A DNA stretch of 64,000 nt from Blastococcus sp. CT_GayMR20 (lineage in GTDB: Bacteria > Actinomycetota > Actinomycetes > Mycobacteriales > Geodermatophilaceae). The notes under the pieces were generated by a model that saw nothing but the letters and a program-made list of their open reading frames with translations, was not told the DNA's origin and made no database searches. The stretch spans positions 46,529 through 110,528 of the forward strand of contig NZ_SPQM01000003.1 of the NCBI RefSeq assembly GCF_004570345.1, written 5' to 3'. Shown here in pieces: positions 16,372-25,693 of the stretch. The position numbers and the translations under genes are program-made. Numbering within the stretch: the first letter of the stretch is position 1; the number at the start of each line of letters is the position of its first letter.

Positions 16372-17985
16372 TCAGCGGCGGCGCCGGCGGTTGCCGAAGA
16401 TGCCGCGCGTCAGCTCGCGGCCGAGCGCCGAGGCCGCCGAACGCGCGAAGGACCGGAACGCCGCGGACCCGAGCACCGTGCCGACGACGTCGTCCCCGGG
16501 CGGTTCCTCGGCCCGGCTCCGCCGACGCTGTGCCGGCTCGCGGATCTCCGGCCACGGGTTCGGCAGCTCGGGCTCCGGTGCCTAGGCCGGCGGGGGCGGC
16601 GGCGGGGGAGCGAGGCGGGCGGCCAGGCGCTCGTAGGCCGACTCCCGGTCCACCGGCTGCCCGTACTTCACCCACAGCGGCGAGCCCGCGACGGCAGCCG
16701 ACAGGACGGCGGGATCGACCGGTGCCATGAGCGAGCGCGGCGCGCGCAGCATCGTCCAGGCCACCGGCGTGGGTGAGCCGCGCTCGGACAGCACCGTCAC
16801 CGCGGCCTCGCCCGTGCCCAGGGACGTGAGCATCTCCGCGACGTCGTAGTCGTCGGACTCGGGAAACGTCGACACGGTCCTGCGGAGGGCCTTGGCGTCC
16901 TCGGGGGTGAACGTGCGCAGGGCGTGCTGCACGCGGTTGCCGAGCTGGCCGAGCACCGCGCTCGGGACGTCGGTCGGGTTCTGCGTGACGAAGAAGATGC
17001 CCACCCCCTTCGACCGGATGAGCCGCACGGTCTGCGTGACCGACTCGAGGAACGCCTTGCTCGCCCCGCTGAACAGCAGGTGCGCCTCGTCGAAGAAGAA
17101 GACCAGCTTGGGCTTGTCGAGGTCGCCGGCCTCGGGCAGCTCCTCGAACAGCTCGGCCAGTAGCCACATGAGGAAGGTCGAGAAGAGGGCCGGGCGGTCC
17201 TGGACGGCGGCCAGCTCGACCGCCGTGATCACGCCGCGGCCGTCGGCCGCGGTCCGCAGGATGTCGGCCGGCTCCCACTCGGGCTCGCCGAAGAAGACGT
17301 CGCCGCCGAGCTCCTCCAGCCCGATGAGGTTGCGCAGGATCACGCCCGCGGTGGCCGACGACAGCCCGCCGAGGCTCTTCAGCTGCGGCTTGCCCTCGTC
17401 GCTGACCAGCCAGCTGACGACCGACCGCAGGTCCTTGAGGTCGAGCAGCGGCAGCCCGGCGTCGTCGGCGTAGTGGAAGATCAGCCCGAGCGAACTCTCC
17501 TGCGTGGGGTTGAGGTCGAGCACCTTCGACAGCAGCACCGGCCCGAAGTCGGTCACCGTCGCGCGCACCGGCACCCCCGGACCCAGTCCGCCCAGCGACA
17601 GGAACTCCACCGGGTAGGACGTCGCCGCCCACGGGTCACCGGTGCCGGTGGCCCGCTCCGTGATCCGGTCACCCGCGGCGCCGGGCTGGGCCAGCCCGCT
17701 CAGGTCCCCTTTGATGTCGGCCAGCACGACGGGCACCCCCGCCGTCGACAGCTGCTCGGCGATCACCTGCAGCGTCTTCGTCTTGCCGGTGCCGGTCGCG
17801 CCCGCGATGAGGCCGTGCCGGTTCATCATGGCCAGCGGCACCCGGACCTGCGCCTCGGGATGCGGCACGCCGCCGTGCATCACGGCGCCCAGTTCCAGCG
17901 CCGCGCCCTCGATCGCGTAGCCGGCCGCGACCCGGGCGGCGGTCTCCGCGCCGGCGTCCCGCGCCTGAGGGCTCGACTCGCTCAC
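16372..17985 (-). pseudogene. HerA-like helicase/ATPase (DUF853) interrupted by in-frame TAG
   Basis: GTG start at 17985 gives a 467-aa product ending at TAG 16582-16584. Walker A GATGTGKT (about 62-69) and Walker B LVFFFDEAHLL (about 294-304) are intact, as is the sensor stretch GIFFVTQNP. Members of this family (E. coli YjgR is one) are cytoplasmic HerA/FtsK-like ATPases of unclear role. After the stop the same frame stays open for 69 codons to TGA at 16372 and encodes the tail expected for the family (TVLGSAAFRSFARSAASALG, then RRRRR). The gene is thus split by a single nonsense codon after a Pro-rich hinge. The options are a mutation, a base-call error or readthrough; the ATPase core itself is complete. 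Confidence 0.82.
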
Positions 17986-18063
17986 AGCGGGACCGTAACG
18001 GCCGGTCCCGCTGCCCGCTGCGGAATGCCGAGCACAACCGGACGCCGCACCAGTCGTTCCCAT

Positions 18064-18090
18064 ACCGGGCGGGCACGTCGCGCGCCCGGT
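18064..18090. promoter_or_regulatory. 8-bp inverted repeat upstream of lipase
   Basis: ACCGGGCG (18064-18071) and CGCCCGGT (18083-18090) with an 11-nt loop, between the divergent DUF853 and lipase genes and 17 nt before the lipase GTG. It could be an operator or a 5'-UTR hairpin. Confidence 0.35.
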
Positions 18091-18107
18091 GGAGCGGAGG
18101 AGTTCCT

Positions 18108-19130
18108 GTGCGCCGGAGTCCGTCCAGGCTGGTGATCGTGGCGGCCGCGCTGCTCGTCCTCTTCGGCGGCGGGACGGCGACGGCCACGCCCGCGCCGTCG
18201 GCCGGTGAGTTCGCGCCGCTGGACAGGCCCGGTCCCCGGCTCAGCGTGCCGGCCGCCCACTTGGACGCGGCGCTCACCTGCAACGGGTCCCTGAAGGGCC
18301 TTTCCCGTGACCCGATCCTGCTCGCGCCGGGCACGACCATGAACCCGGAGGTGAACTTCGCCTGGAACTACGAGCGGGCGTTCACCCGGCTCGGGTGGCG
18401 CTGGTGCGCGGTGACCCTCCCGTACGACGCCACCGGTGACATCCAGGTGGCAGGGGAGTACGTCGTCCACGCCCTGCGCACGATCAGCAGGCAGTCGGGC
18501 CGCGACGTGGACGTCGTCGGGTGGAGCCAGGGCGGCATGGTCCCGCGCTGGGCGCTGCGCTTCTGGCCCGACACCCGCGCGCTCGTCGACGACCTCGTCG
18601 GCCTCAGCCCCTCCAACCACGGCACGTCGGTCGCCGACGCCGCCTGTCAACGTGACTGCAACCCCTCGTTCCACCAGCAGGCGTCGCAGTCGCGCTTCCT
18701 GCAGGCGCTCAACAGCGGCACGGAGACGTTCGCCGGCATCGACTACACCGTCGCGTACACGAACGCAGACGAGGTCGTCGTGCCGAACGCCGGACCGGCC
18801 CGGAGCTCGGCGCTGCACTCCGGTCAGGGCCGGATCGCCACCATCGCCCTGCAGGAGGTCTGCCCGGCGAACGCGGCCGACCACTTCGCGATCGGCAGCT
18901 ACGACGCCGTCGGCTACGCGATCGTCGTGGACGCACTGCTCAACGACGGCCCCGCCGTGCGCGCCCGGATCCCGCTGACCACCTGTGGCCAGCCGTTCCA
19001 ACCCGGGGTCGACCCCGCGACGTTCCACCGCGACTACGCCGCCTTCCTCCGCTACGCCGGCGACGGCTCGGGCAACGCTCCGTCGGAGCCGGACGAGCCG
19101 GCCCTGGAGCCGTACGTGTTCGCCCGTTGA
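18108..19130 (+). CDS. Secreted alpha/beta-hydrolase lipase
   Basis: 340 aa; GTG start with the RBS GGAGCGGAGGAG. An N-terminal basic region plus hydrophobic core ending in TATATPAPSA indicates a cleaved Sec signal. The nucleophile elbow GWSQGG (about 142-147) and the opening ILLAPGTTMNPEVNFAWNYE match the actinobacterial secreted triacylglycerol lipases related to Candida antarctica lipase B. Asp and His partners are expected in TNADEVV and DHFAIGSYD. Four or more Cys in the mature part suggest disulfides. It probably hydrolyses extracellular acylglycerols. It stands alone, divergent from the DUF853 gene. Confidence 0.85.
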   Translation: MRRSPSRLVIVAAALLVLFGGGTATATPAPSAGEFAPLDRPGPRLSVPAAHLDAALTCNGSLKGLSRDPILLAPGTTMNPEVNFAWNYERAFTRLGWRWCAVTLPYDATGDIQVAGEYVVHALRTISRQSGRDVDVVGWSQGGMVPRWALRFWPDTRALVDDLVGLSPSNHGTSVADAACQRDCNPSFHQQASQSRFLQALNSGTETFAGIDYTVAYTNADEVVVPNAGPARSSALHSGQGRIATIALQEVCPANAADHFAIGSYDAVGYAIVVDALLNDGPAVRARIPLTTCGQPFQPGVDPATFHRDYAAFLRYAGDGSGNAPSEPDEPALEPYVFAR

Positions 19131-19146
19131 TGACTCCTCGGGGCGG

Positions 19147-20097
19147 TCAGCCGTCCGCCGCGTGCTGCCAGTCCCGCGGGCTCAGGCCGTAGGCGGCACG
19201 GAACCGCCGGGAGAAGTGGCTGGCGTCGCGGAAACCGCACGCCCGGGCGGTGGCGGCGACCGCCCGCCGCCGTCCGGCCGGAGTCCGGAGTTCAGCGCGC
19301 GCGGCCTCGAGTCGCCGGCCGATGATCCACTGCTCGAGGCTCGTCCCCGCCCCCGCGAAAGCCTGGTAGAGCTGCCGCACGGACACGCTGTGCGCCGCCG
19401 CGATCCCCTCCGGCGTCAGCTCCGGGTCCCTCAGGTGCTGCTGGACGTAGGTCGTGACCCGCGTGAGCAGGGTGTCGGCCAGGACCGGCGGCAGGAGCCG
19501 CTCGTCCGCGGCGGCCGAGACCAGGAGAGCCCGCAGGAGCTCGGTGGTCGCCGTTCCCAGGATCGCCGCGGCCGGGTCGGCTGCCAGCTCGTCGGCGGAC
19601 CGTGCGAGCCGGGCCAGGTGCCGGAGCACGAGCTCGTACAGCGGGCTCGCGGGTAGTCGCCCTGCGGCGCGTCGGACGACGTCCACCGGCAGGGCGAGCT
19701 GCTCGTAGGGGACCTGGAAGGCACGTGAGCCGCCGGTGCCCTCCCAGGAGAAGGAGTACGGGGCGGTCAGGTCGTTGAGCATCAGATCGCCCGCGCCGAC
19801 GAGCTGGTCGCGGCCGAACTGCGTGAACCGGCCCTGCCCGTGCGGCTGGACCGCGATCGCCACCACGGCCGGCGCCTCCATCCGCACGTGCTTGGGCGTC
19901 CGGACGAGCCGGAAACCCGACGAGTCGGCCGTGAAGAGGTTCCCCCGGCCGCACATCCACAAGTTCATCCGTGCCTGGATCCGGTCGGCCGGGGCGAAAT
20001 GCTCGATGCGGCACGGCACCGATGCCTGGCCCATGGCCGCGCGGAACGCGTCCACCCGCTCGTCGACCGGCAGACCGGCGGTGTCGAGAAGCAGCAT
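19147..20097 (-). CDS. AraC/XylS-family transcriptional regulator
   Basis: 316 aa from ATG 20097 (an upstream in-frame extension to 20136 is less likely). The N-terminal AraC-binding-like domain (about 20-180) precedes a C-terminal double helix-turn-helix: [19 protein letters not shown] and the recognition end [19 protein letters not shown]. It is transcribed away from the alpha/beta-hydrolase operon that starts 231 bp away, so it is the likely local activator of that operon; the ligand is unknown. Confidence 0.88.
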   Translation of the reverse strand: MLLLDTAGLPVDERVDAFRAAMGQASVPCRIEHFAPADRIQARMNLWMCGRGNLFTADSSGFRLVRTPKHVRMEAPAVVAIAVQPHGQGRFTQFGRDQLVGAGDLMLNDLTAPYSFSWEGTGGSRAFQVPYEQLALPVDVVRRAAGRLPASPLYELVLRHLARLARSADELAADPAAAILGTATTELLRALLVSAAADERLLPPVLADTLLTRVTTYVQQHLRDPELTPEGIAAAHSVSVRQLYQAFAGAGTSLEQWIIGRRLEAARAELRTPAGRRRAVAATARACGFRDASHFSRRFRAAYGLSPRDWQHAADG

Positions 20098-20328
20098 GGC
20101 GACCCCCGGGGAGCGACTCGGCCGTCGCGGAATCACGCGGCGCGGACCGGCGTCCCCGTTGACCGGCCGAGCATCGCAGAGCGCTCCCGCGCAGGGAACG
20201 CCTCAGCGCGGGAGGAGGTCCTGCAGAGAGGGACCGGAGCTGTGCACGTACAGGCCACCTGCGATCCGGGCCGACTGCCAGGCTCGGCGATACGGATGAG
20301 CCGACAACTAATTCGCAGGGAGACAGGC

Positions 20329-21150
20329 ATGGCCTTCTTCACGACCGACGACGCCACCGAGATCTTCTACAAGGACTGGGGCAGCGGTCAGCCGGTCCTC
20401 TTCAGTCACGGCTGGCCGCTCAACGCCGATGCCTGGGACGGCTCGATGCACCACATCGCGTCCCACGGCTTCCGGGCGATCGCCCACGACCGGCGGGGGC
20501 ATGGTCGCTCGTCACAGCCGTGGGACGGCAACGACATGGACACCTACGCCGACGACCTGGCCGGGCTCATCGACTCGCTGGACCTGCACGACGTGATCCT
20601 GGTCGGCCACTCCACAGGCGGCGGTGAGGTGACCCGGTACATGGGCCGCCACGGCACCGCCCGGGTGGCGAAGGCGGTGCTGCTGGGTGCCGTTCCGCCG
20701 CTGATGCTGAAGACCGACGCCCATCCCGACGGCCTGCCGATCGAGGCGTTCGACGGGATCCGCGCGGGCGTCGCGGGGAACAGGTCGCAGTTCTACCGGG
20801 ACCTGGCCGTCCCGTTCTACGGGATGAACCGGGACGGCGCCGACGTCCCGCAGGGCGTCGTCGACGCCTTCTGGATGTGGAGCATGCAGGCTGGTCTCGC
20901 AGGGGCGCTCGACTGCATCCGGGCCTTCTCCGAGACCGACTTCACCCAGGACCTGCACCAGATCGACGTCCCCGTGCTCGTCGCCCACGGCGACGACGAC
21001 CAGATCGTGCCCTTCGCCGACTCCGCGCCGAAGACGGCGGAGCTGTTGAAGGACGCGACGCTGAAGGTCTACCCCGGCGCGCCGCACGGCCTGACCGGAG
21101 CCCATGAGCAGGAGTTCAACGCCGACCTGCTCGCGTTCGCGCGGGCGTGA
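20329..21150 (+). CDS. Alpha/beta hydrolase, non-haem chloroperoxidase/esterase type
   Basis: 273 aa, ATG preceded by CAGGGAGACAGGC. Family landmarks are [12 protein letters not shown] (26-37), [12 protein letters not shown] (about 52-63), nucleophile elbow VGHSTGGGE (Ser about 97), acid [13 protein letters not shown] and [13 protein letters not shown] with the catalytic His. These are the hallmarks of cofactor-free haloperoxidases/perhydrolases that also act as arylesterases. First gene of a three-gene operon (hydrolase, hydrolase, MBL hydrolase) divergent from the AraC regulator. Confidence 0.87.
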   Translation: MAFFTTDDATEIFYKDWGSGQPVLFSHGWPLNADAWDGSMHHIASHGFRAIAHDRRGHGRSSQPWDGNDMDTYADDLAGLIDSLDLHDVILVGHSTGGGEVTRYMGRHGTARVAKAVLLGAVPPLMLKTDAHPDGLPIEAFDGIRAGVAGNRSQFYRDLAVPFYGMNRDGADVPQGVVDAFWMWSMQAGLAGALDCIRAFSETDFTQDLHQIDVPVLVAHGDDDQIVPFADSAPKTAELLKDATLKVYPGAPHGLTGAHEQEFNADLLAFARA

Positions 21151-21161
21151 GAGGAAGCGAC

Positions 21162-22025
21162 ATGACCGACATCCCTGCCCCGCGACCGGCCGACGGACCT
21201 GCGCCCGGCGGTCCGGACACGATCGTGCTCGTCCACGGCTTCTGGGTGACCCCCCGCAGCTGGGAGAACTGGAAGACCCACTACGAGGCCAAGGGCTTCC
21301 GTGTCCTGACGCCGGCCTATCCGGGTTTCGAGGTCGAGGTCGAGGCGCTGAACGCCGACCCCAGCGTCATCGCGGAGCTGACCCTCCCGACGATCATGGC
21401 GCACCTGGAAGGTGTCGTCGGTGCGCTGGGGAAGCCCCCGATCCTCATCGGCCACTCCGCCGGCGGCACGCTGGTGCAGCTGCTGCTCGACCGCGGCTAC
21501 GGAGCCGTCGGTGTCGTCCTGAACTCGGCACCCACCGAGGGCGTGCGGGTGCTGCCGCTGTCCCAGCTGCGGTCGACCTTCACCGCGTTCAAGAACCCGG
21601 CCAACCGGCACCGCGCCGTCCCGCTCACCTACGAGCAGTGGCACTACGCGTTCACCAACACCTTCGACGAGCCGGAGTCCCGGGCGCTCTACGAGCGGTA
21701 CGCGATCCCGGCGTCCGGGCGGATCCTGTGGGACTCGGTGCTGGCGAACTTCATGCCCGGTCCGCAGGACGCGGCGGTGGACTACGAGAACCAGGACCGG
21801 CCGCCACTGCTGTTCATCTCCGGCAGCGAGGACCACATCATGCCGCCGAGCGTGCAGCGCTCCAACGTCAAGCACTACACGTCCGGCGTCCTCACCGAGC
21901 ACGAGGAGTACCCGGGGTACGCGCACCTGCTCCCGGCGCAGGAGGGCTGGGAGGCCCTCGCGGACCACGCGCTGGAGTGGGCGCTCGGGCACGCGGTCCA
22001 GCGGCAGGCGGCCGGCCAGCAGTGA
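21162..22025 (+). CDS. Alpha/beta hydrolase
   Basis: 287 aa starting at ATG 21162, 11 bp after the previous stop, with RBS GAGAGGAAG. HGFWVTPRSWE (oxyanion region), IGHSAGG (nucleophile Ser), SGSEDHIMP (acid) and YPGYAHLLP (His) define the triad. Related to the general RsbQ/pimeloyl-type hydrolase group; substrate unknown. Its stop overlaps the GTG of the MBL gene, so translation is coupled. Confidence 0.85.
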   Translation: MTDIPAPRPADGPAPGGPDTIVLVHGFWVTPRSWENWKTHYEAKGFRVLTPAYPGFEVEVEALNADPSVIAELTLPTIMAHLEGVVGALGKPPILIGHSAGGTLVQLLLDRGYGAVGVVLNSAPTEGVRVLPLSQLRSTFTAFKNPANRHRAVPLTYEQWHYAFTNTFDEPESRALYERYAIPASGRILWDSVLANFMPGPQDAAVDYENQDRPPLLFISGSEDHIMPPSVQRSNVKHYTSGVLTEHEEYPGYAHLLPAQEGWEALADHALEWALGHAVQRQAAGQQ

Positions 22026-22807
22026 AGGACGTGCGGCTCACCCACATCGGCGGGCCGACCGTCCTCATCGAGGTGCACGGCTGGCGGTTGCTGGTCGACC
22101 CGACGTTCGACGCCCCCGGCCGGAGGTACGCCTTCGGCTGGGGGACGTCGTCGCGCAAGGTGACCGGTCCGGCCGTGGCGGCCGCCGACGTGCTGCCGGT
22201 GGACGCGGTCCTGCTCAGCCACGACCACCACGCCGACAACCTCGACGACGCGGGGCGGGCGCTGCTGCCTGCCGCCGGGGTCGTGGTGACCACGCTGCCC
22301 GGCGCCCGGCGGCTCGGCTCCGCGCGGGGCCTCAGGGCCTGGGACACGACGGAGCTCACGGCCGCCGGGCGGCCGCCGATCGAGATCACCGCCACCCCGG
22401 CCCGGCACGGCCCACCGCTGAGCCGGCCCGTCGCCGGTGCCGTCGTCGGCTTCGCGTTGCGGTGGGCCGGTCAGGAGGACGGCGTGCTCTGGATCTCGGG
22501 GGACACGGTGCTCTTCGACGGCGTGCGCACGGTGGCCGAGCGCCTGCGGGTGGACACCGCGCTGCTGCACCTCGGTGGCGTCCGGTTCCCGGTCACCGGT
22601 CCGCTGCGGTACTCGATGACGGCCCGCCAGGCCGTGGAGCTGTGCCGCCTCCTGCGGCCGCGCACCGCCATCCCGGTCCACTACGAGGGGTGGTCGCACT
22701 TCCGGCAGGGACGCGACGCCGTGGAGGCGGAGTTCGGCCGGGCGCCGGGCGAGGCCCAGGCCCTGCGCTGGCTCCCGCTGGGGGTGGGCGTGGACCTGGC
22801 GGCGTGA
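22022..22807 (+). CDS. MBL-fold metal-dependent hydrolase (UlaG-like)
   Basis: 261 aa; GTG overlaps the preceding stop (GTGA). The metal motif SHDHHADN (66-73) and later WISGDTVLF and IPVHYEGW segments match the UlaG/RomA-type branch of the metallo-beta-lactamase fold, which hydrolyses lactones or phosphodiester-like substrates with Zn or Mn. Together with two serine hydrolases upstream it suggests stepwise opening of an ester or lactone compound; the actual substrate cannot be read from sequence. Confidence 0.83.
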   Translation: MKDVRLTHIGGPTVLIEVHGWRLLVDPTFDAPGRRYAFGWGTSSRKVTGPAVAAADVLPVDAVLLSHDHHADNLDDAGRALLPAAGVVVTTLPGARRLGSARGLRAWDTTELTAAGRPPIEITATPARHGPPLSRPVAGAVVGFALRWAGQEDGVLWISGDTVLFDGVRTVAERLRVDTALLHLGGVRFPVTGPLRYSMTARQAVELCRLLRPRTAIPVHYEGWSHFRQGRDAVEAEFGRAPGEAQALRWLPLGVGVDLAA

Positions 22808-22846
22808 CGGGAGGTGGGCCCGTCACGCCGCCCGCCAGTCGTCGGG

Positions 22847-23083
22847 TCAGCCGCCGCGCTCCACCTCCGCCTGGACGACACCGCGCAGGGCGGTGAGCAG
22901 CGCCTCGTCCGAGGCGTCGCCACGGTCGATGGCCTGCCGCGCGCCGGCGGGCAGCAGATCGAGGTCCACGGTGTCCAGCCACGCCACGTCCGAGCCGTTG
23001 CGGCGGCCCACCTCGAGCCCCTCACCACCGCTGCGGAGGACGTACTCCTCGCTGTCGATCCTGATCGTCATGTCGTCGGTCAT
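22847..23083 (-). CDS. Uncharacterised small acidic protein
   Basis: 78 aa from ATG 23083, preceded by TAGGTGGCGGTC as RBS. It starts MTDDMTIRIDSEEYVLRSGG and ends in an Ala/Glu-rich helix (TALRGVVQAEVERGG). No known domain recognised. Convergent with the MBL gene and divergent from cutA (48 bp between starts). Confidence 0.5.
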   Translation of the reverse strand: MTDDMTIRIDSEEYVLRSGGEGLEVGRRNGSDVAWLDTVDLDLLPAGARQAIDRGDASDEALLTALRGVVQAEVERGG

Positions 23084-23131
23084 GACCGCCACCTACCCGC
23101 ATCCCCCTCGGATCCACGCCAGGATGGCGGT

Positions 23132-23464
23132 GTGGAGGAAGAGTTCTGCGAGATCGTCGTGACCGGCCCGGACGCCGACTGGCTCGCCGGCTACACCCGG
23201 ACCCTCGTCGACGAGCGGCTGGCCGCGTGCGGCCACACCCTGGCCGCCGTCCGGTCGGTCTACCGCTGGGACGGCGCCGTCCACGACGAGCCCGAGGCGC
23301 GGGTGGCGCTGCACACGCGCCGCTCGCTGGTGCCGGAGATCCTCGGGCGCACCGCGGAGCTGCACCCTTACGACGTCCCGTGCGTGATCGCCCTGCCGCT
23401 CGTGGGCGGCAACCCGGCGTACCTTCGCTGGATCGCCGACGAGACCAGGCCACCGGAGAGCTGA
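23132..23464 (+). CDS. cutA: CutA-like divalent-cation tolerance protein
   Basis: 110 aa, close to the family's usual length. Segments FCEIVVTGPDADWLAGYTR, LAACGHTLAAVRSVYRW and the ending YLRWIADET reproduce the CutA1 trimeric ferredoxin-like fold (family pattern LAAC.N...SiYrW). CutA proteins are soluble trimers whose role in metal tolerance remains debated. GTG start at 23132; no clear RBS. Confidence 0.85.
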   Translation: MEEEFCEIVVTGPDADWLAGYTRTLVDERLAACGHTLAAVRSVYRWDGAVHDEPEARVALHTRRSLVPEILGRTAELHPYDVPCVIALPLVGGNPAYLRWIADETRPPES

Positions 23465-23583
23465 GCCCTCCGGCTCACCCGAGCGGGTGGGCCGGTCCCG
23501 TTCCGCTGCTCCTGCGGTCCCCCCTGCCGATGAGAGAAGCAGGGACGTCGGCCGGCGACGTCCGCGAGAAGGAGGGGGACGAC

Positions 23584-25353
23584 GTGGGACCGCTCCCGGA
23601 ACGCGCCGAGCCGTCCCTCGACGTGCGCCGCGCGGACGGCGCCGCCGCCGACGCCGGGCTGATGCGGTCCGTGCTCGACGCGCTGCCCTCGCCGACGGTC
23701 CTGCTCGACCCCGACGGCACGATCGTCATGGGCAACTCCGCGTGGACGGCGGCGGACGAGGAGTACGGCGGACACATCGCCGTCGGCGCCGACTACTACG
23801 CCAGCGCGCTGCGTCTCTGCGACGACGACGCCGCCCGGTACCTCGTGCACTCGCTCCGGGAACTGGCGCGCGGCGACCGCGCGCAGGTCTCCGTCGACCG
23901 CTCGCTGTCGAGCCCCGCTGGCGCCGGCACGCTGTGGTTCCACGTACAGGGCAGCCGGGTCGACCGGAGCGGGCACGTCGTCGTCACTCACACCGACGTC
24001 ACCGCGCGCGTGCAGGCCGAGCGGACGTCGGCGTGGCAGGCGCGCCACGACCACCTCACCGAGCTGCCGAACCGGGCCCACCTCCACGAGCTCATCGACG
24101 CCGAGCTGCAGCGGGCCGACCGCCCCTCGGTCGCCGTGCTCTTCCTCGACGTCGACGGGTTCAAGGACGTCAACGACTCCCTCGGGCACGACGTCGGCGA
24201 CGAGCTGCTCCGGCAGCTGGCGAGCCGGCTCCTGGCGGGCACCCGCGCCCAGGACACGGTCGGCCGCCTGGGTGGCGACGAGTTCGTCGTCCTCTGCCGT
24301 GACTGCGACACCGACGGCGCGGAGCACCTGGCCGCGCGGTGCCAGGCGGCCCTGGAGAAGCCGTTCGACCTCGGCGGCCGTGCCGTCCGGCTCAGCGCCA
24401 GCATCGGGATCGCCGCCGTCGGCCGGACCGACGACCACAGCTCCCGGTCGACCGACCTCGTGCGGGACGCCGACCTGGCGATGTACGCGGCGAAGGCCGC
24501 CGGCCGGAACCGGGTCCGCGTCTTCAGCCCCGACCTCAGGTCCGCGGTGCAGCAGCGGATGCAGCTGGCAGCGGAGCTGCGGGACGCGATCGAGAGCGAC
24601 CAGCTCGTGCTGCACTACCAGCCGGTCATCCACCTGCCGACCGGCCTCGTCGACGGCGCCGAGGCCCTCGTGCGCTGGCGGCACCCGGAGCGGGGCCTGG
24701 TCCCGCCGTGCGAGTTCATCCCCCTCGCGGAGCAGTACGAGCTGATCGGCCCGCTCACCCGCTGGGTGCTGGCGACCGCGACCCGGCAGGCCGCCGCCTG
24801 GCACTCCTCGGGGCTGTCCCTGCTCGTCGGGGTCAACGTCAGTGCGGTGACGATCGCCGGTGGGACGCTCCTCTCCGACGTCGCCGCGGCGCTCGCCGAG
24901 TCGGGGCTGCCGGCCGACCGCCTGGTCATCGAGCTCACGGAGACGACGGTGGCCGACGACCCGGAGCGGGCGGCCGAGCAGTTCGCCTCCCTCCGCGTCT
25001 CCGGCGTCGAGGTCGCGATCGACGACTTCGGGAGCGGCTACTCCTCGCTCGGGCAGCTGGTCAACATCCCGGCAGGCGTGCTGAAGATCGACCGCAGCCT
25101 GGTGGCCGGCTCCCCGGACCGCCGGAGCCAGTCCGCCGCGGCGATCGCGGCGGTCGTCGCGCTCGCGCGCGCCTGCGGCATGCGGAGCCTGGCCGAGGGC
25201 GTGGAGACGGCCGAGCAGCTGGCGCTGGCGCAGGAGCTCGGCTGCACCTACGCGCAGGGCTTCTTCATCGCGCGGCCGATGCCGGCCGAGGACGTGCCCG
25301 CCTGGGTCGGCGCCCGGTCCGACGGGCTGCGGGCGCCGAGCGCGCGGCGCTGA
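23584..25353 (+). CDS. PAS-GGDEF-EAL cyclic-di-GMP signalling protein
   Basis: 589 aa from GTG 23584, chosen for the well-spaced RBS GAAGGAGG; an ATG at 23530 is also in frame. An N-terminal PAS-like sensor (about 25-145, SPTVLLDPDGTIVMGNSAW) precedes an intact GGDEF active site (RLGGDEFVVL, GGDEF at 230-234) and an EAL domain with EALVRWRHP (360-368) and DDFGSGYSS (480-488). Both cyclase and phosphodiesterase motifs look catalytically complete. No membrane helix, so it is a cytoplasmic sensor that can make or break c-di-GMP. Confidence 0.92.
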   Translation: MGPLPERAEPSLDVRRADGAAADAGLMRSVLDALPSPTVLLDPDGTIVMGNSAWTAADEEYGGHIAVGADYYASALRLCDDDAARYLVHSLRELARGDRAQVSVDRSLSSPAGAGTLWFHVQGSRVDRSGHVVVTHTDVTARVQAERTSAWQARHDHLTELPNRAHLHELIDAELQRADRPSVAVLFLDVDGFKDVNDSLGHDVGDELLRQLASRLLAGTRAQDTVGRLGGDEFVVLCRDCDTDGAEHLAARCQAALEKPFDLGGRAVRLSASIGIAAVGRTDDHSSRSTDLVRDADLAMYAAKAAGRNRVRVFSPDLRSAVQQRMQLAAELRDAIESDQLVLHYQPVIHLPTGLVDGAEALVRWRHPERGLVPPCEFIPLAEQYELIGPLTRWVLATATRQAAAWHSSGLSLLVGVNVSAVTIAGGTLLSDVAAALAESGLPADRLVIELTETTVADDPERAAEQFASLRVSGVEVAIDDFGSGYSSLGQLVNIPAGVLKIDRSLVAGSPDRRSQSAAAIAAVVALARACGMRSLAEGVETAEQLALAQELGCTYAQGFFIARPMPAEDVPAWVGARSDGLRAPSARR

Positions 25354-25359
25354 ACCCGC

Positions 25360-25647
25360 TCAGCCCGGCTCGCCACGGGCCTTGCGCCGGATGATCACGA
25401 CGAGGTCCACGAGCGCGACGGCCGCGAGCACGAACAGCGCCACCGCCGTCCAGACCGGGAGTCCGGCCGCGAGGAAGATGATCCCCCCGGCGACGCAGAC
25501 GACGAGACCGAAGCCGGCGAGCACCAGCCGCAGCGTCAGCGCGGACCGGGCCGGTGCAGCGCCGCCGAAACCGGCCGTCGGGTCGTGGTGGTCGGGGAGG
25601 CCCTGTTCGTAGTCCTCCCGCGACCGGGGTCTTCGCGGCTCGCTCAT
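25360..25647 (-). CDS. Small membrane protein, DUF6343-like
   Basis: 95 aa. Hydrophilic N-terminus with PRRPRSREDYEQGLPDHHD, then two membrane helices (LTLRLVLAGFGLVVCVAGGI and a second one near 68-88) and a basic end. The N-terminal pattern matches small actinobacterial DUF6343 proteins of unknown function. Converges on the GGDEF-EAL gene and is divergent from prfB (46 bp between starts). Confidence 0.68.
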   Translation of the reverse strand: MSEPRRPRSREDYEQGLPDHHDPTAGFGGAAPARSALTLRLVLAGFGLVVCVAGGIIFLAAGLPVWTAVALFVLAAVALVDLVVIIRRKARGEPG

Positions 25648-25679
25648 GCCGTGAATCCCTACCCCCGCGAGGGGCGCAC

Positions 25680-25685
25680 TACCCT
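25680..25685 (+). promoter_or_regulatory. Putative -10 box of prfB, leaderless
   Basis: TACCCT lies 8 nt before the GTG start of prfB and there is no Shine-Dalgarno sequence, so the transcript probably starts at or next to the start codon. Confidence 0.45.
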
Positions 25686-25693
25686 GGCTAGAC

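Larger units (their letters stand above)
8794..17472. repeat. Right arm of 17.5-kb inverted repeat
   Basis: Reverse complement of 1-8679. Unlike the left arm, this copy continues into single-copy sequence: the DUF853 gene cut by the left window edge is completed here up to its start near 17985. The right arm is therefore the better reference for gene structure. Confidence 0.97.

Noticed and set aside
1..17472. Hairpin telomere or linear-replicon end
   Set aside because: Hairpin ends give palindromes with little or no spacer at a replicon end; here a coding spacer of 114 bp sits between arms, and no telomere or telomere-protein gene is seen.
23368..24804. 478-aa minus-strand open frame
   Set aside because: Antisense to the GGDEF-EAL gene; no domain.
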